NCBI GenBank assembly: GCA_016630905.1
Contig: WBMQ01000009.1
Location: 1,571,348 to 1,635,347, forward strand
Source of the DNA: Capillidium heterosporum
Taxonomy: Eukaryota; Entomophthoromycota; Entomophthoromycetes; Entomophthorales; Capillidiaceae
DNA length: 64,000 nucleotides
Reading direction: 5' to 3'
In this document: positions 37,308 through 48,493 of the stretch, piece by piece
How positions within the stretch are numbered: position 1 is the first letter of the stretch
How the letters are laid out: each line of letters begins with the position of its first letter
Position numbers and translations under genes: made by a program
The notes under the pieces: generated by a model
Seen by the model: only the letters and a program-made list of their open reading frames with translations
Told to the model about the DNA's origin: nothing
Databases searched by the model: none

Positions 37308-38267
37308 TTAATCTTTCTTCGAATCTTGTCGTTCTGAAATCCCTGGTTGCGATTCGGTATTAACTTGTAGATGAAAGATATCGGGTCTAGAGTAATGGCC
37401 CACCACGTCAAACTCCCATTTATAATTGACTAGATCCTTCATATCCAACTCGGCGTACAGGATAGTCTCCTCTTCGAAATTGGGACCGGCAATCAATTCG
37501 CCCATAGGATTGACTATACAGCTGCCACCTCTAAAGTACACAGCTTCCGGGTCTTGGCTTAGTAGGGTGGGGTAATCTTCGGGGTAGTCTCTGCGCCTTG
37601 AGAATTGGCAAGACGATAGGACGTAGCACCTGCCTTCCTTAGCTATATGCTGCATCGAACTTACCCAGCTGTCTCGGTCGTCGGCAGTTGGCGCACAGTA
37701 GATCTGGATGTTCTGGCCATACATGTAGTGACGTAACAATGGCATGTAGTTCTCCCAGCAAATGACAGAGCCTAGGTTTCCGAGTTCTGTCTTGAAGACT
37801 GGCAAAGTGGAGCCATCACCAAACCCCCAAACTAACTTTTCGCCAGCAGTTGGCATAACTTTGCGATGCTTGCCTAAGTAGCCTTCGGTTGGAGAAAAGT
37901 GTACTATTGTGCAGTATAGAGTTGACCTGTCCTTCTCGATAACACCGACTACTAGATGTACATCATGTTCCTTGGAAAGCTTGGCCATGAAATTGATTTC
38001 GGGACCGGGAATTTCAATCGAGCTCTCGTAGTACAACCGAAACCAATCTCTACCTTGAGGTTCCCTACCACCTATGTAGGCGGTGAACGTGGTGCCTTTA
38101 GGGTAGGCTGACACGAAAGCTTCGGGAAATAGGATGAGTTTGGCGTCCTGTCCTTTGGCTTGTAGGATTAGTTCTTTGAGCTTTTCTAATGTCTTTTGCT
38201 TGTCAAAGTTGATGGGAGAGGCTTGTACTACTGCTGCTTTGAATTTGGGGTAGGTTGTTGAGTTCAT
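37308..38267 (-). CDS. Nitrilase (carbon-nitrogen hydrolase, nitrilase branch), intronless
   Basis: This enzyme hydrolyses nitriles to acid and ammonia through a Glu-Lys-Cys triad. The 319-residue frame starts MNSTTYPKFKAAVVQASPIN. The catalytic residues are all visible: Glu49 in LFPEAFV, Lys136 in KHRKVMPT, Cys170 in ICWENYMP. Other branch-1 marks are GGREPQGRDWF, APTADDRDSWVSSMQHIA and CYVLSSCQFSRR. Length fits true nitrilases rather than the shorter Nit1/Nit2 omega-amidases. The substrate may be an arylacetonitrile, cyanoalanine or aliphatic nitrile; the sequence does not tell. The gene has no intron, unlike most neighbours, which would be compatible with acquisition or retroposition, though many fungal nitrilases have few introns. 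It borders an AT-rich repeat relic. Confidence 0.93.
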   Translation of the reverse strand: MNSTTYPKFKAAVVQASPINFDKQKTLEKLKELILQAKGQDAKLILFPEAFVSAYPKGTTFTAYIGGREPQGRDWFRLYYESSIEIPGPEINFMAKLSKEHDVHLVVGVIEKDRSTLYCTIVHFSPTEGYLGKHRKVMPTAGEKLVWGFGDGSTLPVFKTELGNLGSVICWENYMPLLRHYMYGQNIQIYCAPTADDRDSWVSSMQHIAKEGRCYVLSSCQFSRRRDYPEDYPTLLSQDPEAVYFRGGSCIVNPMGELIAGPNFEEETILYAELDMKDLVNYKWEFDVVGHYSRPDIFHLQVNTESQPGISERQDSKKD

Positions 38268-38559
38268 GTTTTAGTTTAGATGCAGAAGAGTGGAAAATGG
38301 ATTTGTTACTGCTTGTTAGACTTGGAATGCTTATATACATCTTTTGTAAACTTTATGGTTTGCATGTGACCTGTTCTGGTTCGCATTGTTGGAAAAAGAA
38401 GTCACGTTTGCAGTAATTTCGCCTAATTTGGCTTGCTGAACGGAGCTTTAAAAGTAACCTATTGGTAGAGCTTTAACGTTCATATTTTACTATGTAATTT
38501 ATCCATGATCGAAATGTAAACACTCAAAGCCTAATATTAAATGTGACTTTCGATGTGAT
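38268..38559. other. Nitrilase upstream region
   Basis: About 290 bp of ordinary composition between the nitrilase start and the AT-rich island; expected promoter. No motif recognised. Confidence 0.4.
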
Positions 38560-39650
38560 ATTGAACCATATAACTAGATTGAAATTTTGATCACCAACTA
38601 AATTCAAATATACATCTATCCTAACAAATCTATTATCTATATAAAAGACTCTATCCAACAGATATATATTTTAGATTCTAAACATAATAGATATATTGGA
38701 GTAGAAAGTAGTGCTTAGTTTTAAAAGAACATATTAAAGTATTGGAATTAAGATGAAGTTTCTAACTATACTAGCTATTTTTATAATACTAACAAGTCAC
38801 TTTTAATTTTTTAGCATCAATAGTATAAGTTAAATATTTAGATTAGTAGTTTAAATAACAATAGCATTAATAAAGGATAGGAAACTAATATTAAGTTAAG
38901 TAGTATATGTTTTATAGCTTTACTATCTTTTTAAAAAATAAAAGTAGAAAAGAATGTATCTATAACTAATCTAATTAATAAAGAAGTAGTTGGAAATTTT
39001 AATAACTATAAAGATTATAAAAATACCATTATATATATCATAATTAACCTTTTTAAATCATTATATAATTTTTATATTATAAAAGTTTCTAAATATATAA
39101 AGCTATTTAAAAACTATAAATATATTTATATTATTAAAATTCAATTAGCTATTATTTAAAAAAGATAAAATAACTAAAAGTATATTTAAACTAATATCTT
39201 AAATACTATAAAACTTAATTTAGTAGCTATTAAAAACTTTCACTTTAATATATAGGTAGAATATAAAAATAAAAGATTATTTTATTTAAAGCTAATTGTA
39301 ATTTATAAGAAAACTAAAAGAAAAGCTTTATATATTAATTTAATTTAGCTAAATTTATTAAAAATTCTAATGTATTTAATAATAGTTAATATAAATCTTT
39401 TTTTAACTAGCTTAATATTAGTTTTTAGTATAAGGCTAATAGTTTCTTTTAGTTTATCTAAAGCTATATATTATTTATGTACTTTCTAGCTTTTATACCT
39501 ATAATTTAACCTTTTCTTAGCTATAATATTAATATTTATGAGTTTAAAAAAACTTGATTATTCTAAAATTTAATCCCAAAGTATTAAACTTAATAGTGTT
39601 TAGGTATAATAATATCTTAGTATATTATTAATCTATTATTAAGTTGATAT
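38560..39650. repeat. AT-rich, RIP-like decayed island (probable transposon relic)
   Basis: About 1.1 kb with very few G or C. The remaining C is mostly followed by T and the remaining G mostly preceded by A, so CpA, TpG and CpG are depleted while TpA is abundant. This is the dinucleotide footprint expected from RIP-like C-to-T change on both strands. No intact frame survives. Flanks (before 38560 and after 39660) have normal gene-region composition. The original element is not identifiable by eye. Confidence 0.6.
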
Positions 39651-40158
39651 AAAAATGCTTTTGCATTTGAAAGGTGTTTGATAAATCAGTTTATCACTTA
39701 AAGTTTGATTTTAAAGATACTATAGTCTAAACTCTTATTGTAAAGCTTTACACTTTCAGAAAGTTCAATTATCTACTCTACCTAATTCTTTTACTAATTT
39801 CAATACTTTAGCTGAAATGTTAAAAGTTCTAGCCTAAACATTCCAACTGTAGCTTTGGTTGATCCTATAAACTATGGATAATAGCAGTAGCTGCCTTACT
39901 ACTTGTATAAGCTCCAGCTTGAACACTATGTTACATATTTCAATATTCCAACCATATATTTTAAATAATTTATAGACATATATCTAGCTTTGTATTATGT
40001 TTTATTTCGATAAACTACTTGTAGTAATTAATATCTTTAATCTATCGACTTTGGACTTGATGATCCAGGCTCATACCAGCCTCTCTGAAGTTGCTGTTGG
40101 CACTGGATCGTGACAAAAAGCTATAAAGAGAAAAATGCAAGTGAACGTATTGAAAAAG
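39651..40158. other. 3' flank of kelch gene 2
   Basis: About 500 bp of ordinary AT-rich sequence between the decayed island and the kelch stop codon. No gene seen. Confidence 0.4.
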
Positions 40159-41724
40159 TTACTGCTTGTACATATACTCCCTCGACTTGAACTTCATACT
40201 AAATCGCTTCAGTAGGTTGGATTTGCTGCCCACGCTGTTGGATTTCGATTCGTGTACATCGCTGGCACCATTCAACATACCGCCATCATCGAAGCTTATG
40301 GTATTACCATGGGCACTATTGGAATTCGAGTTGGAGAAATTGTGTCTACTTGTGGTTTGATTGCCGTTACAACTTTCATTGTTGTTGTTGCTACCGTGAA
40401 TCTGTGTATTCTCCAAACTTTGTATTGAAAACAGTGGGTTGCTATTCAAGTTGGTGTTGTCATTTTCACTAAAGTTGCTTTCGTTAGGGATACTTTCTGA
40501 TCCAGAAATGTTGGTCTCATTGTTGACCCAAGTGGGTTCGATTACGGGACTAGGTGGTTTGTATAGGCTCCTTCTGCGTAGGTAATAGAAGATGGCGCTA
40601 CCTACCAGCAACACCAGGAGGATACAAGCAATGGCAATACCAGCGATAGCACCATTCGACAACGTGGATCCAGAAGCGTTCAGCTGATCTACCAATGTCA
40701 ACTTGTTCACATTTATAATCTGAGTCAAATTATTGAGTTGGTTAGAGTAACCTAAAGTATAAATGATAAAATCCTTGTAGCGTTGGGCGCAACCTTGGTA
40801 GGTAGGTAGGAAGCCTTTGATGTCGACCTTGTTGTACTTTAAAGTCTTCATGTTGAGGACGTATGTATCATTTACTTGGCTGAAGTTACTCAGAGCAGTA
40901 GCAACGGCTCCACCTAAAAGTATAACTTGGTCGGTATCGATAAATACGGTGTTGAAGCCCATCCTCGAACTAGGTAGATCACCACCCACCTTGACTTCCT
41001 GCCAAGTCTTGGCATTGGTATCGTACTTGAACAGGGTATCCATAGGTACGAGGTTCATGTTTGGAAAGTATTGGCCACCCAGGGAATATACACTCCCCTT
41101 GTAGAGAAAGCTGCTATGTTCCTTAATGGATGGACCTTCAGGAGGATTGGTATTGTCCTTAGTCCATAAGTTGGTGTTGGGGTCAAAGTGGGTAATTAGT
41201 CGGTTGGCGAAGAACTCTCTAGTGATAGTAGGTACTATCCCACCGATCAAGAGATAATCTGAAGTATCTACTTTGGTCCAGGTGGAAAAGTATTCAACTA
41301 GGATGTTGTCGGTTGAGTTGGTATAATACTTGCCTACAATCTCGTTGTTGGAAGCCTGCTGATTGGTCGACCAAGTGTCAGTTAAAGTGTCGTACTCCAT
41401 CATCGACTGTTCATGCTGGGTGTACTGGCCCCCATGGATTAGGATTTTGTCTTTATAGCTTAGGACGTTGGGGAACAAGAAGGAGGGAGCCAGCTGATCG
41501 GTGTTCTTCAGAGTCCACGGTACATTCTCCTGGACATTGAAGCCTTGGCTTAGATCTAAGGCATAGACGAACCTGCTAAACACGTTGCCTGGGAGTTTTT
41601 GAGCACCACCCAAATAGTACAGCCTGTCGTTTATTATTTGACATCCCCCACCATAGGTAGGCTTCAATAGCTGACTGTTGAGGGGTTGGACAAATTGGTA
41701 GAGGAGGAGCAGTTGAGCTAGCAT
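40159..41724 (-). CDS. Intronless kelch-repeat type I membrane protein, paralogue 2
   Basis: 521 residues from ATG at 41724. The signal peptide is MLAQLLLLYQFVQPLNSQ. Kelch units: YGGGCQIINDRLYYLGGA, KILIHGGQYT, DYLLIGGIV, SVYSLGGQYF, SSRMGFNTVFIDTDQVILLG. One transmembrane helix GAIAGIAIACILLVLLVGSA lies at about 358-382, followed by RRR and a 139-residue cytoplasmic tail. The tail is dominated by Asn and Ser and ends with a basic patch LLKRFSMKFKSREYMYKQ. Near the membrane the tail has PSPVIEPTWVNN, matching APEPIWEPSN of the paralogue at 17994-19478. Although the tails otherwise differ, this shared EPxW-like motif may be a docking site. Function unknown. Confidence 0.82.
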   Translation of the reverse strand: MLAQLLLLYQFVQPLNSQLLKPTYGGGCQIINDRLYYLGGAQKLPGNVFSRFVYALDLSQGFNVQENVPWTLKNTDQLAPSFLFPNVLSYKDKILIHGGQYTQHEQSMMEYDTLTDTWSTNQQASNNEIVGKYYTNSTDNILVEYFSTWTKVDTSDYLLIGGIVPTITREFFANRLITHFDPNTNLWTKDNTNPPEGPSIKEHSSFLYKGSVYSLGGQYFPNMNLVPMDTLFKYDTNAKTWQEVKVGGDLPSSRMGFNTVFIDTDQVILLGGAVATALSNFSQVNDTYVLNMKTLKYNKVDIKGFLPTYQGCAQRYKDFIIYTLGYSNQLNNLTQIINVNKLTLVDQLNASGSTLSNGAIAGIAIACILLVLLVGSAIFYYLRRRSLYKPPSPVIEPTWVNNETNISGSESIPNESNFSENDNTNLNSNPLFSIQSLENTQIHGSNNNNESCNGNQTTSRHNFSNSNSNSAHGNTISFDDGGMLNGASDVHESKSNSVGSKSNLLKRFSMKFKSREYMYKQ

Positions 41725-42366
41725 ATTTTGAAGTTGGCAAGGAAAGATAAATTGTTCGAGTGGATTTTGATGTGGATTAGAATCCCTCTAACGGTGTGCA
41801 TTAAAGTTAATTATGCTTAGCTCGCGAAGATCGATTTTATTTTTGTCGAGATTGGTTTCACTAAACTAAATTTAAATTTGATTTAGCTTGGAATCAATTG
41901 ACGAGGTACTACCCGTTATAAAAGTTAGCATGGAGTGATGATTAAGATTGGCAAGGATTTGTAATTGAAAGTAAACTAATTTGATTGCTGGTTTATACTT
42001 TGCATATATTTTAGTTCAAGTTTGAGTTTAGAATGGGCAAGGTTTGTATAGCTTTCCAATAGGGAATATATATGGCTGAAACAATATGTTTATTGGGAAT
42101 TTACCATTAGCATAGTCCAGCAATAGTATTTCTTTCGTTGTAAGTTCAGCTTATAGCATGTTAGTTTACTTTGAACCAACCTACTCCAAATTTTGCTGCC
42201 GAGCTATTCTGCCCCCGGTTGGGCGTTGCCTATAATAGTAAGTTCTTTCAAATAAATAGGCTATTCAGAGCTTTTAATTTGCTAGAATATTTGCCATAAA
42301 CCAAACCCAGCACTTTCAATCAAATGCTAAACTTAGCTTTCTGTCAGAAGTTGGAACCATCTTATA
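41725..42366. other. Divergent promoter region between kelch gene 2 and UPF2
   Basis: 640 bp upstream of both genes. No convincing core promoter motif, repeat or RNA gene recognised. Confidence 0.4.
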
Positions 42367-45300
42367 ATGGCGAGTGAATCAACTGTCAAGGTACTTATAA
42401 CTCCAAATTCGCTACATAGCATTTAGGCCATATATAAACTTGTAAATATCGATATTGCCAATTAAACATCTGTTTCATTCAGTTTTTAAACTTTTCAACA
42501 TTTAGGAAACCTCAGTTCATGACAAAGAACATCAACTTTGGAGATTGAATTTACTGAAGCTTAACCTTTTGGCATGGAAAGAAAAGCCTGGTATGTTTAT
42601 TTACTATTTTCATATTCGAAATGTATTTTAATAGCCTTTCTTTTACATTTCAGTTTTAAGCCAAAATCTTGATTCGAGCCTAAAACGCAACACTGCATTT
42701 ATAAAGAAATGCCGTCTATCCTTGAACTCCGATAACTCTTCGAACATGGTCAAAGAAGTAGGGCAGTTGAAGTTGGAAAAGTACATATCTGAGGTAGTTG
42801 CTGCTATAGCTGAAGGAATACTCAAATGTAAAACTTTGCCAAACATAGTTGCTGCGGTTGAGGTATGTTTACTTGAGGAAATGTATTAACAGATGCAAGA
42901 TTATTTCGGCCCTACACCAAAAATTCCCCAGCGCTTTTACACCTGAATTGTTTGACACTTTCCGCAAAGCACTTTCACCACCAGTAAAAGCCAGCCTCTC
43001 CGCCACATTGAGTGTAGCAGATCGTGAACGCGATGAAGCAAGCCGTATCCTACGCCAACGTACTATACTCAAAGTTGTAACCGAGGTTTGGTTAGTTGGG
43101 GTATTTTGGGGAATCGAAAATGGAATTGTGGCCAACATCCCTGGATCTAAAGAATGCTTGGAAGAGTTATTTGCTCGTGTATCGTCTGATAAACCTACAT
43201 CTGGCGATCCTGTCGCGGGTACATCTGCCAACACTACAAATCCCAGCCTCAAGAGCAACAGGCTAGGGCTGATTTACCATAGCTTGAAGGATTTAGTAAG
43301 TGCTATCTATTTACAACTATCTAACATGGAGCTTTTAGCTGGCTATAGATCGTGAAAAGTTTGGGAGTATATCTCTTGCCGTTACCTTTTTGAAGTCATT
43401 TGGGACAACGATACTAGAGATAACTTCAACGACACATACCAATTCAGAAGGAGGTAGCAATTTATAATGTTGGATATATTAATCAGTTTAACCATAGTGA
43501 TAGGCCTTTTGACTTCAGAGCATACCGACGCTTTTAAAGATCTGTTTTCCGATTATGCCAAAGAACTTTCAAATTACCTAGTCAATGAACATATAGTGCC
43601 TATTTTAAACTGTGCAGCATTAACTTTACTTTTAGGATATCAAAAGAGAGGAACGGAGTGTGAATGAAAGGTACATCACGCGTGGTGAGATAAATGAAGC
43701 TGCCAAGGCAAAGTTCGAAGCAAACTTCAAGTTATATGAGAAACACGTTCAATCAATGCAAATGTAAGTATCAGCAATACGAGTTCTTTTAACTAAACAT
43801 CAGCTTATAGAATGACGACCTGCTTGAACATTGAGATGCCCGACTTGCCAAAGGATCTAGACGACGATATAAATGGAATGGTCATAGTTAACGATCCCAA
43901 TTTAGGTCGTGGTGGAGACGACGACAATTCGAACCTTGAAAGCAGCCCTTGGGAAGACGAAGATGCGCGTTCCTTTTATGAGAAGCTGTTGGATCTAAAG
44001 AACGTACTTCCCAATATTCTCCTTGGACTCACAGGAGCTAGCTCAGAGTCCAAAAACGAAGAAAAGTCACCAAAATCGGATAGCGCCACTCTACCTACAA
44101 AGGAGGAAGAAGTTGAGCTTTTCAATGTCGAACTAGAGGCTTTGGAAGGTGACGATGTTGACGAACCTGAGAACGATGAAGATGTCGAACAGGCAGAGCT
44201 ATTGGAAGAGGTTGACACTGCTGAAAAGGTAAATGCTTCAGCCCCCATGACTGCCTTCCTGGCCAAGCTTCCTTCGATTTGCAACCGTGAACTTATCGAT
44301 CAAGCTGCAGTGGACTTTTGCTACCTTAACAACAAGGCTAGTCGGAACCGTTTGATTCGGCACCTGAAGGATGTTCCACTATCTAGAACCGATCTGCTTT
44401 CTCACTATGCACGCCTTATAGCTACACTCAACCCATACTTTCCTGATATTTTAACCGGGGTTCTAAAAGAGGTAGCTTATTCTAATCAATTGGTTTGCTG
44501 ATCATGTTAGCTGGAGAAAGGGTTTAGGGGAACGATCCGACGAAAAACTGCAATGGTTGGTTCACTTTTACTCGAAAAGCGCAACATGAACATTCGCTAC
44601 TATGGTGAGCTGACTAAGTTTAACCTCATACCGCCTCAATTTGCCCTATTCTTGATAAAGTCGCTTCTAGACAACTTGCAAAGCCCGGGAAATGCTGAAG
44701 TGCTGTGTACCTATCTCGAAGTTGCTGGACGGTTTCTGTATAAGACTCCTTCAACCTCACTTCGAACTGGAGCTATGGTAACGTGCATCTTTTGCCTGTA
44801 CTAATCTTTGTTTAGCTTGAAATTTTGATGCGCAAAAAGATATCGGGTAAGTTCTTGGATGAGCGTCTGGAGATGATGGTTGAAAATGCATTTTATCAGT
44901 GCAATCCACCTCAACAACAGAAGCTCCACCAGATCAAAGAACGTACACCGGTTGAAAAGTTTATCCGCCATCTACTGCTAGTGGATCTCATAAACCGACC
45001 TCTCGACAAGACTTTGAAGACACTAAGAAAGTTAAACTGGACTGAATCGGTACAGCCGTTCCCAATACCTAAAAAGGATGAAGTTGAAGTTGAAGCCGAA
45101 ACAGAGCCTAAAGAGTCCCACTACCACCTTATGTTCAAGCTATTTACAAAGGTCCACAAGAACAAATACAACCATGTCGAACCTTTGGCATCACTTCTTT
45201 CGGGGTTGTCCAAATTCTACCCCGACTTTGCCATTGAAGTCGTGGATCAAATAATGGAGGACGTTAGAATCGGCCTGGAGGTATATTTTAGTCCAACTTT

Positions 45301-46828
45301 GCGCTAACCGATCTAGGAAAACCAATTCCAGCACAGCCAGAAGCGCCTTACCCAAGTCAAATATTTATCCGAGTTATTCAACTACAAGATTGTCGAGTCC
45401 AACACAATATTCGAAACCCTCTATACAATCATAACGTTGGGATACAGTAGCTACTCTTTTAACCACTACTAATATATTTAGGTCAGGGAAGGCCTTTCCT
45501 TGGCGCGCCAAATGTGCTTGATCAGCCACATGACTTTATGCGCATCCGACTTTGCTGTACGATTCTGGATACCTGCGGCTCGAACCTCGATCGTGGCAAA
45601 GATAAGACTAGACTGGACGATTTCTTGGTCTTCTTCCAAGTAAGCTGTCTTCAAGTTCCTACTTTAACCTGTACCTTTTAGATGTACATCCTAACTAAAA
45701 CATCTACCCCGATGGACGTTCAATTCGCAATTGGCGATACATTTGAAGGACTGCGGCCAAACTTGGTACTTATGGATAGCTACGAAGAAGCAGATGAAGC
45801 TGTCGATAGAATATTAAATGCCAACGTTGAAGCTCTAGCAATGATGGGTAGTCGCTCTAAATAAGTATAGCCTACTAATTTTACTAGAACCTGCACCAGT
45901 AGTCCAGGATATTGTGGAATCTGACGATAACGAGGATGACTCTGCAACTGGCGATTCCGAAAGTACGCATTCCACCACGGACAGCGAAGATGAATCCGAA
46001 GAAAGCGATGAGTCCGGCAGCTCTGTTGAGGAAGAGGAGATTTCCGACGCTGTAGTAGTTTTGAACACGATGAAGCAGGATGAGGATGAAGAGCAAGCTC
46101 TGGCCTTGAAGCAACGCGAAGATGAGGAATTCGAGAGGGAGTACCAACTTATGATGGCTACCACGATGGAGTCCCGCAAAGGATTTGAACGTAAACAGGG
46201 TGCTTTGGATGTGCCTATTCCTATGAAGCTTTTAGGTAGATTTCCATTCGGATTATTTCTAACCTTTTATAGCCGAGAAAGCAGCACCCATCGAAGACGA
46301 AAACCAAGTTGCCTTTTCGCTCCTGACCAAACGTGGCAATAGACAACACGTATCTATTTACTTTATTTGCTTACTTATCTTTAGGTCAAAACTATGGCCA
46401 TCCCGGCCGACTCGTCGCTGGCTATCAGTACCTTGAACAAGCAGATGGCTGAAAAGGTTGAGCAGCAACAGCTCAAGCAGATCGTCTTGGGATACGAAGA
46501 TAGCCTAGTCCGTGAAGAAGGGCGCACCTTAACCAACGATTTAGAACGCCAAGGCATCAGGATATTGAAGCCAAAGGCGAAGCATGACACCCATTCAAAG
46601 GACTCGACCCACCCTAAACCGGGCAAATCCAACGACATATTTAGGGAATTCGAGTCGAGATCTCGCGGCGCTAGTGACGCCAATGGAAGTCAAGCACCCA
46701 AAAAAGATTACTCGGCGTTCCCAGCACTTCCCAGTGCTTCAGCCGATGATGTCCTTGGACACTCTACTGGTAAACACTCTGCTTCTCAAATCGGCAGGAA
46801 GACTAGACCTGATGCTAAAGAAAGGTAA
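42367..46828 (+). CDS. UPF2: Nonsense-mediated decay factor Upf2/Nmd2
   Basis: Upf2 bridges Upf1 and Upf3 in nonsense-mediated mRNA decay. The start is MASESTVK, split by a long (about 130 nt) first intron. The first MIF4G domain shows NLDSSLKRNTAFIKKCR, KLEKYISEVVAAIAEGILK and IYHSLKDL. The second starts in the acidic exon with EMPDLPKDLDDD and SPWEDEDARSFYEKLLDLKN, then NRELIDQAAVDFCYLNNKAS and HYARLIATLNPYFPDI. The third has RYYGELTKFNLIPPQ, MMVENAFYQCNPPQ and DQIMEDVRIGLE. LSEL-FNY and ILDTCG follow. An Asp/Glu-rich stretch (45920-46050) precedes the Upf1-binding C terminus: VPIPMKLL, FSLLTKRGNRQ. The tail is polar and ends TRPDAKER. About thirteen introns; all joins checked keep frame. 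Confidence 0.93.
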
Positions 46829-47516
46829 ATGCTAGCTTAGTTATAGTTGTCTCTACCTGACATGCTGGTGCCAATATGGTGCAGATGCTATGTTGACCAT
46901 TCTAGAAAGGTGTCGTATTCGCTTTGATCTAAAGTTGAGGTTGAGGTATATCGGTTAACTTGGAATAAATATTGGCTGTTTAAGCACACTTTAAAGTTTA
47001 AAGATATTGTAGAAGCGAAAATATGTGTTGCTAGTAGATATGTAAGTATTGTGAAAGTGCTTTACATATTAGCAAGGCTATTGTCGAGATATTTTAAATT
47101 TCATTACTCTACTCAATAAATATCCCAAAATACGTCTTTATATCCAGGCTAGACAGTATATGAGCAGTGATGCCTTCAACAACATCATCAACTGAAAGTC
47201 TAAAGTTGAAGCATATGCATCAAGCTCAATTGGTATTTCAAGGTGAAACTTCAAAAATACGATGGGAACTATAGTAAATTCAATGTATGGAAGGGGAACA
47301 TGGTTTTAAAGGATGTATATTGGATAAAGTTTGTAGTTTTATCATTGACGTTGGATGAAGTTTGATACTTTGATCAAAACCAATTTACTGGCAATGATTT
47401 AGACCTATTCACTCAACTATATCGAACCTGAACTATAGAAACCAAATTCAATTAACCAGCCTTTATTAACCATACATGTTGCTTTATTAGGCCTTGGAGA
47501 TAGAGTTCAAATATAC
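46829..47516. other. Convergent intergenic region between UPF2 and HDDC2
   Basis: About 690 bp of AT-rich 3' flanks with no recognisable feature. Confidence 0.4.
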
Positions 47517-48343
47517 CTAATCTAAAGCCATCACCAGACTGGGGTCCTTGTGGTAGGCAGCTCTTTGCTTGTATAAAGCCTCCACCCAACTACGCACCTG
47601 AGGATGTTTGAATTTACCTTGCGTAGATTGGAAGAAGCTGTCTAATCGGATCCCATCAGCTATGCATAGAAATTAGTATACAAATTAACCTTTATAATGA
47701 ATACATTGCTCGTATATAAACGCTTGATCGATCATCTCGAATTTGTCCAAATCTTTGACCAATTTAGCTTCCAAGGTCTCGGAATCTTCGTACTCTTGCC
47801 ACAGCTCTAAAATCTGGGTTATCTGAGATGTATTCTCCAATTTGCTGGCAAAGCTTTCCATGGCTTCCTTTTAAAAATTAGAGACTAGAGGTAGTAGGGA
47901 AGTTACCCTTTCAAGTTTAAACTTTTCACTTTTACTGACGTTGGCTGATGGTGCTATATCTCCCTAACAACATTGGTGAAATGGATACTAAAAATTTTAC
48001 TTACAACAATCGATTCTGCCAAGTCATGAACTATGGCAATTTTTATACATCTTGAAATATTATGAGCAGTGAAGACACGCAACCAATTACCTATCGGTGG
48101 AAATACTGCTATCTTGAACCATCATTGCCATAACCGACATTCTATGCATGTGGTCACTTATCGATTCGCTACCTTTAATCCCATGCTCCACCCATCCAGT
48201 TCGTTTAGTCCTCTAAAAATTAGTAAATATGCTTGCCTACAACCTACCTTTAAATTTTCTACTATCTTGAAGAAATCCAAAACACTGGAAGGGTTGGCAA
48301 GTTGATTTTCGTTGCTGTTCTTTGGCTTTGCGACTTTATCCAT
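47517..48343 (-). CDS. HD-domain 5'-nucleotidase, HDDC2/Ygk1-like
   Basis: HD-domain phosphohydrolase; yeast Ygk1 and human HDDC2 dephosphorylate deoxynucleoside monophosphates. The start at 48343 gives [20 protein letters not shown] then [13 protein letters not shown] 5' intron joins to [19 protein letters not shown] then [12 protein letters not shown]. The family signature is RTGWV...ESVSDHMYRM. Metal-binding residues are the His of DHMHRMS and the HD pair in [15 protein letters not shown], plus Asp of [12 protein letters not shown]. Later exons: [16 protein letters not shown] and the C-terminal [20 protein letters not shown], ending VMALD. Several introns of about 40-50 nt. The start is 150 bp from the next gene's start, so the promoter is shared. 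Confidence 0.9.
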
Positions 48344-48493
48344 TTTGCTTTGGTTGAAATTGGAATGGATGCTTGACAATCCAAAGTTTACAATTTGAAG
48401 TGAAATTCAAAACGGATCAAAATTGATGTCATTCCAGAAAAGCAATCTCATCTCTTCCAAACACTCTTTTGAACAGCAAATACTAGCAAATCG

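Noticed and set aside
43976-44284. Ser-rich minus-strand frame, and a similar one at 45835-46179
   Set aside because: Complement of the acidic Glu/Asp codons of UPF2.
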